From contig JAZARR010000088.1 in the NCBI GenBank assembly GCA_037389465.1, forward strand, positions 310,001-374,000: DNA of 64,000 nt, in the 5' to 3' direction. The notes under the pieces are model-generated. The model was not told the origin of the DNA. It saw only the letters and a program-made list of their open reading frames with translations, and did not search any database. Positions 1 to 10,500 of the stretch are shown in pieces. Source of the DNA: Baylisascaris procyonis. Taxonomy: Eukaryota > Nematoda > Chromadorea > Rhabditida > Ascarididae. The position numbers and the translations under genes are program-made. Within the stretch, counting starts at the first letter, position 1; every line of letters begins with the position of its first letter.

Positions 1-3000
1 GAAGGTGAGCATTATTAGTATCACTGTAGCGTAGTTCGTTTGTTTTGCGTTACATTATGCGCATGAGTTGCATGCTTGGAGGAGGCTATACGGACCAACT
101 CATGTCACTGTTATCGTTCGCATAGGAAAAAAATCGAAAATTCTATACTTTCGTTTGGTTAATTGTTTTCTGAATACATTATGAGATTGCTCGCTCATGA
201 ATCATGAGTCAATGGGCCAGTAAGCAAAGTCATTAAGCTGATTCTAGGGCATTTTGCAAGTCCTCTTAAAGCTTTTTTTTTATAGGGTTTATTGGTGCCG
301 CTTGAGAAAGATGTCTTCAAGGAGCAAGAGCTTCTTCGCGATATTCGCAGCGCTCTTTCTGAACTCACATCCATTGGGGATGACGTTGTTGCTATTGATC
401 CAGAAATCGAACCAAACGAGCAGCTGGACAACGTGGCTCATCTTGGTGATAATCTTCGTCAGCTGAAAGGAAAGGTTGAGACACTCGAAAGGAGGTTGCA
501 ATCCCCTGAAGGACTGGTCAAGCGTACGCCACTGAGCGACGATTTGTCGGTTCGTATAGCGCAGTTGCAAGACGCATTAGAAAACAAGAAGCAGCAGCTG
601 ACGGATCGCGCCAAATTGCAAACTTTAGCTCCTGAAATCTCATTGATAACTGAAAACGTGCAGGGTCGTCTGGAGGAATTCGAGATCTCATCTCTTCAAT
701 CAGTCGATGAACAAAGCGCCATCCTACAAGATCTCGAATCGAAAAAGCAACAACTTGAAAGCCTTATTGGGAATATTCCAGCTGGTTCCGAGGGTGATGA
801 GCTGCGAGAACGCAGCTTCTGGCACCTTGGACGACTGAACGATCTTCTGGGGCGCCTCGCCGCCGCTGTAGGTGATAAACTCGCTGCATTGGCTGCATTT
901 AACGCCACTAAAGATGAGGTGCAAGCGCAGTTGTCTCTCATTGAAGCACCTGTCAAAATACGTCTCGAACCCGATTCTGTACAGGCAATCAACGACCGCA
1001 TCGACGAGCTCAATGTAAGTTCATTCACAATAATATTAGCAGCTCACACTATCTCTGAAAGAGCTCTCTATGGTGCATACCTTGAGACGTTTGTTGAATA
1101 AAGTGAAAGCTGACGACTGCGCTATCTGATTATCCGACATCAAGCTAGATATCGCAACACTTATTCCCTTCAAACATGACTCTGTATTGGTCTCAGCTCT
1201 TTTTATCACTGTTATAGCTTCAGCATTACACACAACTTGGCGGCCGTTTAATCACATCTAGTCAGCGAATTCTAAGCGATCACTTGAGCAGAAATTCCTA
1301 CTCCCATAGGGCTTCATTTCTTTACAGAAATTTCCCCACTGAAGCTCTTATCATTATTTTCTCGCTTTGTTGACGTAAAAGCATGAAAGATAGGGCGTTT
1401 CCTGTACAAGTACACCTGAAAAAAAAAACATTTCTTTGCAGCTTGTTCTATGCAGGAGAGGGATCAGCAAACATAGAAGGGGCAGTGACAATAACAGACT
1501 GCTGCTTGATGGGATGGGGAGGTGAAGAAAGAGAATGGAGACTTTTGCGGTGGGAAAACATTATTGCGAGTGGATGCTGAGATATGCTTTTCGAATGGAG
1601 CGTTTATTTTGAAAGGGCTGGGGAATATTTTGAGAACATTGTTGCATACAATAGTGACCAAGTAGAGGAACATTTTTTCACGAGTTTAAAGTAGGGATTT
1701 AATACGAATGCGCTTTGAATGTGCAATTTCTGAGTGCTCGTTCTCGTTCAAAGCCTCTGCCCTATAGATGAACGCAGGAACATGCGACAGTTCGCTACCT
1801 GCCGCTTCATTCTCCTCTTTGATTAGCATTTCATGCACGAAAGCACCTGCCTGTTGTCGTACATTTTGCATGTGAAGTTTTCTTGCATGATTAATGCCGA
1901 AATGAAAGCTCGTCAAGAGCTGAAATTTTCTTCGAAGGCGTCACTTAGCTCTTGTTTTCTTTCTGTTTTTAGCACAGTTTTAGTCCAATCACCTCACGTA
2001 ATGCTCGGACGAATGTTCCACCGATGTGTTTTCAGGATAAACTAAGCAATGCGGAGAAGCTTAGCAACAAACTTGGCGCCATTGACGAGGCTGAACTCGA
2101 CGCCGAAAAGCTAGCCGAGAAACAAACCCTACTGCTCGCAGTTGAAGCTGCAAAGCACCGAATCAAGGTACACTGCCTTCTGTTGCCTTAGACACGCCTA
2201 GACGTATATTCACTTACAGTTAAATCAGCCTACACCACATCGAACGTCTTTATCGTATATTTTGCAGGATGAACGTGACAGCGCGCAGCAACAGCTAGAC
2301 CGTGCAATAGCTCTCGAGAAGACGCGTGCTGAATGCGAACAGTTGACTGTCGATTTGGCTGCGCTGGTTGCTGAAGCAACTAAGTTGCTGAGTGATTCTG
2401 AAGCAGTTCCAACAATGTTCGCCACAACCGCGGATGCATTTGTGCTTCCTTTGGAGCACGCCAAGCAACTGCTCAACAATGCCCCGGCTGAAGATGCACA
2501 GTTTATGCGGCTGAATGCACTTGTTAGTGAAGCAAAAGACGCGCATTCAACCCTCTTACATCGTGCAGATATCTGGCGGCAGTTTGTTGCCGAACGTGAC
2601 AGTGCTACTGATCATTTGGAGGCAATGCGAGCACCACTCGACGAAATCGAGTCGCGTCCTCCGCGGTCATTCGATGAAGTGCTTAAAGATCTTGAAGCCT
2701 TGAAGGTTTGTTTCTTCTTATATTGGCATCTTGATTTTATCGGTAAAGTTTTTATGCGACCGTATGAAGTTTTATTGTGTTTAATAAGATATTTTTGACA
2801 TTTGTATGCTTTTATACGTGTTTTTTTAGTTCTCGACAGTTTGTTTTGGCGATGCTTTGCTGTATGTGTTTAATTTTGGGGCAAATGTAGTGTGACTTTC
2901 TCAACGGGTATAGTTAATGGATTGTCGCACTTCGGTGAATTTATGTTCTTTGGAGCGTCCCCTAATAGAGTCGAGGTGTTTGGAGAAATCGTTTTGTTTC

Positions 3001-6000
3001 TATGAATACTGGGTTTTGAAAAATATCAGTGTTTTACATATTTCCATCTTTTTTAATGATGCAATATTCAGTCGACTGAATGGCTTGTCTGTTTTCTTTC
3101 TTGCTTGCAGAAGCTTGCTGTAAGTCTCTCTGATGTCGATTATTTCTTTTGTGATATCTTTATATTGTTGATTCTGTCACCACTTTTCTCTTTATTTGTT
3201 CGACTGTTTCTTATGCTATTCTATTCGCATCTTCAATTAACGAACGCAGTCACTTCGCTTGTATTTTTAATTTCGAATTTAGAATAACGCAGATTAGCAT
3301 TTGAAGAGTGCCCATTAATATTCCCCCTCATCCGATCTTCTGTGAAAAATCTCCCATTTTTAGTTCCCTTCTTTTGTTTCTTTCTGTTTGCCTCGATTTG
3401 CATTTTTTTTTTACTAATGGTTAGGTTCGATATTTTGGAATGACATAAAAATGACCGATCTTGTCTTATATGCAGATTTCGTTTTCTCGTTTCTTAGTTT
3501 GAAGTTTAGGCGTCTCGAACAACTCATTGTCGGGATTTTGCCGGTGTTTAGTTTAAACAATTGTTTCGAAGTAGCTCAGTATTCAGTTCCCAAGTTCGAA
3601 ATATTTCCCAAAGTGTTTGAAAATGTTCGTGTCGAGGCCTCTTTTTTCTTGTAGTAATGCAACATGTGGCTTTTTTTTTCTAACTTAAGCAGCTCCATTT
3701 TGCAGATATATTATGAACGTTTCAGGCCATCTTTTAGGTCATTCTTGCGATAAACATAGGCTAGTTGAGATTTTTCAGCCGAAATTGATTACCAATATGT
3801 AAGATTTAGTTCATCTTCCAAAAAATCGTAAATTCTTCGAACGGTTGTACTTCTCTACAAGATTTCTTTTAGCTATCAGAAGGGCTTCATTTTTTTGAAT
3901 TGTCCAATGGTTTCAAAAGTGGCAATTTTTTGGAAATCACAGGTGACAGAATTAAAAATTTAATAACTGACTTATGATACCTTTTTTATGGAAAACTGCG
4001 AAGGGAGGAGGAAACTTTTCGCAAGACGTCCTAAATTGTGTGTTATTCATAAGTACTCCATTTAAGATACGAGGTTTACATCGCTGTTTTTTTTTTACTG
4101 ATTATGATTAGGATTTCAGTTTTTGATTACTTCAAGGTGTTCTTCAATCATACCTATGATATCTTTTGAGGTTTTCGTCGAAATCCGTTAACGACTGCAT
4201 CGGTTTAGCCTCTTTCCAAAGAATATCTTAGTGGTTTAAAAGATCTGATCTTTTGCCGAATCTATCTCATTTAAACGATAGAATTTTTTTTTTATTTTTG
4301 GAAATATGGAACAATCTAAGCTTGCAACATTTCAGCGCGATTGCATTTTATTTTTATCGTTTTCCTAGCGTTTGCAAATTTATTAATGGCTCGATATGCG
4401 ATGTTTTTGCGTTGCCTCTCATAAAAGCCTCGTACTCGCCAAACGTTTTTCTTGGTTTAATTTTTCTCATGAAGACCTAAATGATTCAAAGGGTTTTGTT
4501 TTTAAAGGGCTTTTGTAGCTCGGCATTACTTTGATACTATTTGATTTTGCAGGAGCTATACCTTAAATGGTCGGTGATTAAGAATCTCTCGCCACGAATG
4601 TTGTCGCTAAGTTCTGAGTTGCATCCTCTTTTCACAGCACTGCAAGAAGCGCGGCTGTTCGCTAGCAATGTCGAGATCGTGGAACATCGCTTCGAGGCAC
4701 TGTTTACTTACAGTCATTCTGGAATTTTGCACAATATATACTCCTCGGCGCATTTCCTAGTCCACTATCTACTTAGACACGGCAGAGCTTAACCATGGTG
4801 GTCATGATATGAGGAACTCTATATGTGGCACTTTTGACTTTCGGTCATCCAACATAACAAGTGGGAGTGAATGCTTGATGCCCAGTGATCCATTTAATTC
4901 TTCTCACTTTTATCCCTTTTCAACATAGAAAATCTGAAATTCCGGATATTTATGTCTATAAGAAGCGCATGGAGAACAGCGATTAGATCCTGAGAAGTCT
5001 GTTAACTTAGCGAGTTTTCAATCTTCCTTCCCAACTATTAATGGCAGTGAAAAGGCGATTATAATGATTCCTCTTTCATGGAAAATCTCTCTGATCACAT
5101 AAAGGGTTTTGCACATTTGATTTATCAATAAGGCACGGTCGTTTCAGAACTTGATCGATTCAATGTCCGCCGAGTTCCGTGTGCGTGAGGAATTAGTTCG
5201 TTCATTGGATATGATATCTCATGAGCTTCGAAGTATTCACGCTGCGTTTGACGGCCAACGCATTTCGGTTCACCGGCTTTTGGTTAGTAATTACATTGTT
5301 GCTCTTCCTAACTTGAGTGATTCACCAGGCCAATTTTTGAAGAGAAAAAATGCCTCACTTTATTGAATAATCGGGAATGTTTATGCACACACTTGCATAG
5401 AAAATTTTATAGAAAAGTGGACACAATTCTGTCTAAAAGCCGGTCTCTAAGACGTCGAAAATTTCTGGCTCTTTCAAATGCATACTACAGCAGTCTAGCA
5501 CCTCTGGATCTAGTGGCGGATTTTGCCAAAGTACGCAATCTTCTCCTTTTTTGTTAGCAGTCAGAACTACGTAAACATGGATGGACCTGATGATAAGTAT
5601 TTTCGCGAAAGGTGATGATACGTTCTCTTAGAAATGGTTCTAAAGGTTGTTGTATACCTGATGCTTTTCGCGTGGTTTGGGATTTTATCTTTTAATGCGT
5701 CAGATATCCACGCTTAATCCTTACTAAGGCTGATGTGTATTTTGTTCATCACCGTGCAGTGCACACTGACCCGATTGCAATGATAACGAGTGAAAGCGTT
5801 TATTCGCAGGCGAGGCTGAGTTTGCCAATCGCCGCTTTTCAGCGTGACTTATTTGCCAAACGAACTAGTGGAAAATTTTTTACTTATGATGAGTCCTTGT
5901 GAGTAGTGCGGTTCTGCCAAGTCTGAGTCGAACTATTGTCCAGCTTGATCACGAAATATCAGTCATTTACAAGAACGTTTGTTGCAGGAGATCAGGCAGC

Positions 6001-7079
6001 AGCTTCAAGGACTTCATGCTCATTTAACTCTCCTCGATGAAGACATCGCCAAGTTTAATGCTAATCGCCTTTATCTTATCGAAGAGGAGGAAATTTCGAC
6101 AGGAAGGAATTTCGATCGGCTGCAGCAAATTGAAGAAGCACTCAAATCGGTCGAAGCCGTAGAGGACCAAGTCGGTTATGACATTGACGCGGCTGCTGAG
6201 GTCCTCGCCGCAGTGTTCCCAGATCGTGACCCGAGGAGTATCATGAGAGAAAAGGGCATTCCCTTCGACGATCTCAGCAGCAGCGATGGCTGCAAATCGG
6301 ACTTGGAGGTGGAAGTTGAAGAAGGTGCAGTAGCCGACGTGCCTCTCTCGCCTATTCCCGATGATCCAGCACCCGCTCGCTCCCACTACGAGCGACAACG
6401 CTCACGATGGAGACGAATTCTTAGAACAGCTTTGCCTTTGCAGGTGTGTTAGCCGAACAATTTCTATTTCTGTCTCATCCCCTCCCCTCTCTCCCCCCTA
6501 CTTTTTCCACTTCCCTGTTACAGGGAAGGTGGCCCAGTAGTTTGAAACATTTTCACCTGTTAGTTGCAGATTCTTAGCAAGATTACTTCGTAAGAATACG
6601 CATAAGAATACGTCTGGATTGTCTGCAAATAGACCGGTTGGTGTAGACCACCCATTTCCATCTGCTTGCATCTATTATGGGGTCTTTCTTTATAAATAGT
6701 ATCGTTTTCACGCTCGCTATCTAAAACATTTAAAATTTTAGGGCTATCGCCCATTTCTTGTATTACTCAACTTCACTTTACTTTTTTTTCCTTCACATCA
6801 TTTTACTGCTCCTTTTGAGTTTCATCGGTGATTGTAAAACAGTCTGTGAAGTCCCGAGGAGTACTTCGACTGGTTTTTAGCAGGAGATACTGATGTTGAA
6901 ACAAAAATGTAATGAAGATGAATTTGAATCGATAATTGCAGGCGATGTTGGTGCTGCTGTTGGGAGCTGCCTGTCTTGTGCCGCACTGTGACGACGAATA
7001 TTGCTGCCAACTGCTCAACAACTTCGCAAGAAGCTTTGATCCCTCTTTAGATTTTGTGAACGGGCCTCCTCCTTTCTAG
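1..7079 (+). CDS. Nesprin/ANC-1/MSP-300-type KASH protein, 3' end only
   Basis: Links the nucleus to the cytoskeleton: spectrin-like rods lie in the cytoplasm, and a tail-anchored KASH segment binds SUN proteins between the nuclear membranes. Seen here are exons 286-1014, 2036-2167, 2268-2705, 3111-3119, 4553-4701, 4929-4953, 5148-5282, about 5345-5531, 5988-6443 and 6942-7079. Most join in phase 0 with TTTCAG-like acceptors. The encoded sequence, roughly 800 residues, is charged, heptad-like helix typical of spectrin repeats, then an acidic linker, a basic patch (RWRRIL), a membrane segment and a 28-30 residue luminal tail ending NGPPPF. The gene starts outside the window, and bases 1-285 are intron. 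The junction into the 5.4 kb exon and the 25-bp 4929 exon are least certain. The tail identifies the family firmly; which nematode paralogue (ANC-1 or another) cannot be decided. Confidence 0.93.
3111..3119 (+). CDS. Candidate 9-bp in-frame microexon (Lys-Leu-Ala)
   Basis: Inside the 1.85-kb intron between exons 2268-2705 and 4553-4701 sits TTGCTTGCAG, then nine bases AAGCTTGCT, then GTAAGT. Both splice signals are near consensus. The flanking exons are phase 0 on both sides, so inclusion adds three residues (KLA) without disturbing the frame. This is a splice-signal prediction only; a chance pairing of an acceptor and a donor is possible. Confidence 0.45.
6942..7079 (+). CDS. Terminal exon encoding the KASH domain
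   Basis: The exon opens after ATTGCAG at 6941 and codes 45 residues before TAG. With the end of the previous exon it makes a hydrophobic span (AMLVLLLGAACLV) followed by a luminal tail. The tail contains NNFARSF and ends VNGPPPF. Vertebrate nesprin-1 and -2 tails share NNFARSF and NGPPP at the same spacing, so this is a direct family match. A cysteine lies 24 residues from the end, where vertebrate KASH peptides carry the cysteine that forms a disulphide with SUN; a second cysteine precedes it. The terminal residue is Phe, where vertebrate tails have Thr or Leu. Confidence 0.95.
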   Translation, partial: AMLVLLLGAACLVPHCDDEYCCQLLNNFARSFDPSLDFVNGPPPF

Positions 7080-7107
7080 AGTTACTTAAATTTTATGATC
7101 TTATGTA

Positions 7108-7133
7108 AATAAACGGCCGAATGAAAAAATAAA
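7108..7133 (+). terminator. Polyadenylation signals of the nesprin gene
   Basis: Two AATAAA hexamers, at 7108-7113 and 7128-7133, lie 29 and 49 bases after the stop codon, giving a very short 3' UTR. Confidence 0.75.
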
Positions 7134-7135
7134 CT

Positions 7136-7141
7136 TTTATT
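7136..7141 (-). terminator. Probable polyadenylation signal of the Mextli-type gene
   Basis: TTTATT on the plus strand reads AATAAA on the minus strand, about 275 bases after the stop at 7417-7419. It is three bases past the last AATAAA of the convergent nesprin gene, so the two 3' ends would meet or overlap. Confidence 0.5.
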
Positions 7142-7416
7142 GTTTTTCATCATTTTCAACATCACACCTGCAATGCACGACCGCATTCTCCTTCCAAAGA
7201 AATTCCTCTTAAAAACAATTAACCATATACACGCACGTAATATATCTGAATTTAGATCACGGTTACTGACTTTGAGCGAAATATTTTTAGCAAACGAGAC
7301 AGACAGACAGACAAAGCACTTGGCACCAATCTGGGCTTATATTGAGTAGATATGTTTTACACAAATAGATGTGATAGAAGGCTCTCGTTGTTTTTGCTGC
7401 TTTGTGTTCACAAAGC

Positions 7417-7588
7417 CTAAGGACGCATTATTTCGAGTTCGTTGACTGTTTTCGTCGTTTTCGCATCGAGTCGGCCTGGCGCGGATCGCAATTCGAGCAT
7501 TTGCGAGCGCGTATAGCGGGCAACCTCAGAAGACTCAAGACGCGCCAAGTTCGGCGTGCTTCCAGTTTTGCCTGATGAGCGCCATTCG
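7417..7588 (-). CDS. Terminal exon with the eIF4E-binding motif
   Basis: Opens after GTTATTTCAG and codes EWRSSGKTGSTPNLARL..., then RYTRSQMLELRSAP, and ends ELEIMRP before TAG. Canonical 4E-binding motifs are YX4L followed by a hydrophobic residue. Here the spacing is exact, but Met stands at the Leu position (Y-TRSQ-M-L). Confidence 0.82.
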
Positions 7589-10500
7589 CTGAAATAACTT
7601 CCAATCTCATCTTTATTAAAACAAGTGCCGTTAAGTCGAAAACTGCATCGCCATACGAAACAGATATAAATATTAGAGATAGTTTTTGCAAAGATTCGAA
7701 CTGATGGAATACTCGTGCGAATAGAGAATTCTTCGTGGTAACGATGTGATATTGAAACAAATAACATATAAAGCTGACTTCGTAGCTGCATGATTCGAGG
7801 ATGAAGACGAGAGCGGCATCGACTTGCGGCGTTCTTTGCGTAATTCGCGTTCCTCCGCCGAAAGTTTCGAGTGACCGCGACCTGCTCTTGTCAAGTATTC
7901 GCTCAAAGCTGCCTGAGCTGCCTAAAATCCTATTCAGATGTAACAACAAGCGATGATGAATATGCCCTCGATTTCATCGACATTTCAGTTCATAAAAAAG
8001 AGAGGTAATCGGGGCTGTCGTTGACTTTTCTTCAGATGAGTCTATTATTCTACTCCCCGTCATATATACAACATACTGATCGTCCCTGTTTATCAAATTG
8101 CAAATAAGTGACTTTAACGTACCTCCGACAAACAAATCCGATAGCTGCAAATGAAGATACATTAATACCAGCCTTAAATATGGTACTTGGATTTTACAAC
8201 TGAAATCTTAATGCTGAGCTATGTGATGTAAACCTGAATGCGTAATCACTCAATTAAATTAACCCTGGTGAATGCACAGCTATTAGTCGTTTTCAAGAAA
8301 ATAATTTTTGAGCTATCTTCAGTACCACTACAGCCAGTGGCACTGAGGAGGGTTCAAAAGCAAAGTTAAAGATCAAAGATAGGGTTTCAAAAAGTTTTTT
8401 AACTGACTTGAAGGACTTGTGGGTCCGCACAAGACAGCTTCAAAGTGCCATCTTGAGTTGTTTCAATTGAAATTCCAACATCTTCTTCCTCGTTGTCTTC
8501 TGTTTCCGGCCCACCGTTATCCGACTGAAATCATTGGCTCAGACGTATTGCAAATGATTCTAGAATTGTTTCTATGTCGCAATGAAAGAAAGAAATCATT
8601 TGGCGAAACATAGAAGGAAGTTAGGCAAAGAAATTAACACAGAAAACGATAAAACAAACAAGCAATTAACTAAGAAAGGAAATTTAAAAAATAAACAGCT
8701 GCGATATTCATTTTATTGCTAAAGTGATAGCATAAGTGCTGAGCCTAAAATGATTGACGTAGAAAATCCATCACTATCATCAAAATGGGATAATGCGGAG
8801 TGTAGGAGAGACGTTTTTCAAGTCAAAATACGAATAAATCAAGTTAGCTTAAACTTATAAGTGTGATTAACGATAAAATTTGTTCACTAAAAAATCTCAG
8901 TTATAAATCAGCGTTACATATGAAGCTCAGAAAAATGTGGCAGTCAGTTGTGGCCCTGAGAAGGATATGCTCCCAGGCAAAAAAAAGATATAACTATGAA
9001 AAGGCGAAAAGGGGAATATTAATGTAGAGGTGAACCACCAGTTTGCCACCACTAGAAGCATGACATATCTTTTGCAATGTAAGAAAAAGCATGTATGTTG
9101 CAATTATAGTTGAAAAAGACCAGAAATGAAGTATTTAACAGTCAATAAAGCAACAACAGAATGTTAGTAGAAGGAAATATAATCAAACGAAATACTACAA
9201 AGAACAGCAGAAGCACATGCTTTGAGATGGCATCGGCAAAGAACGAAGATAAAAAGCACAAGCTCCTATGCTTTCATGTTTCGAGTATCTCTCAATTATA
9301 AAGTAGCAATAAACAAACGCGATTCGGAGAGACGTTGCGTCGAATTGTTTGCTCGATAAGGCGCTTCGCATAGTCGATCGACTCTTGGGTGCTACCGGTG
9401 ATAGTTAACGTACGATCCTTGCTTTTAGGATCGACTTTTTGAAATGAAATCACCGTCTTGCTAAGCTCTTCAACCACCGCTACACGACGGCCTTTTACAC
9501 CCATTACTGCAATATCATTTTCATAGCTCAAAACAACTTCAGATTTTTTCAAACTCTTGAAACATTTCAGATTAAAACAAGTAAAAGTGGGACTCTCGTG
9601 TTTTCAGAAAAGACGACGTTTCTCTACTTAGTGAGCAAAATATCGATCAAAATAAAAAACGTTACTTTCCAATAAATATGGATAATGTTCACAAATCGGT
9701 AAGCAGATTCCCGAAATGTTTGCAGCAATAAATCATAAAAATCGTCGAATCACGTTAATCACAAAGCTATTTAGCCGTATAAATGCAGCTACATTATGAA
9801 ACGCTAGACATTTCTTACTTTTTCCGGAATCGCTATTTCGAATAAGCATTTCATCACGTAGTTGTGGCGCTCTATTCTGAGGTGTTTTCAACTTGAGCTT
9901 TGACGCTTGAGCTTTGTTGGCCCTCGCCCACGCTTCCATATCGATAGGCGCAACTTGAGGGAGAATATTTGTGGGTGGTACCACACCCGGCGCGATCATC
10001 GGTCTTGCCCATCCCCCTAAAATATTGAGCGTTCAGTGAAAGTACATCAGAAGTCAATAATTCCTCATCAAACAATAAACCATGAATGAAATACTAAATG
10101 TAATTATATATGAAACGACCTATTAAAAGCATCCTTGTTGATCCTTTCTGCCCCATGCTCCTTATCAATTGAGTTGAATTAGTTTGAAGTTAGCTGGCGC
10201 TGTATGAAACTTTGGCAAAGCGAGAAAGAAGACGCAGCATGCTCTCAGCAATGAACCGAACCTGCAGCGGGAATAAGATAAAAACTGGCTGGAGTCGGCT
10301 GCGGAGCGATCACCTGTGGTGCACCGATTTCACCACCAACATAGAGTGGTGGTGGCGGAGGAGCGTAGTTTCCAAACGGATTCACCGGAATTGCGCCAAA
10401 CGGAGGAGCACTTACGGGGCCTGGCTCTGCAATCGACGATTATAATTAAAAGGCAAATAGCTCCCGTTCAATGACATGAAAGAAGCCGCTAGTCGCACAA

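Noticed and set aside
7428..7949. 173-codon minus frame across the last two Mextli exons
   Set aside because: It reads through the intron in the wrong frame; the exon pair with an AA/C junction gives the family-like C terminus instead.
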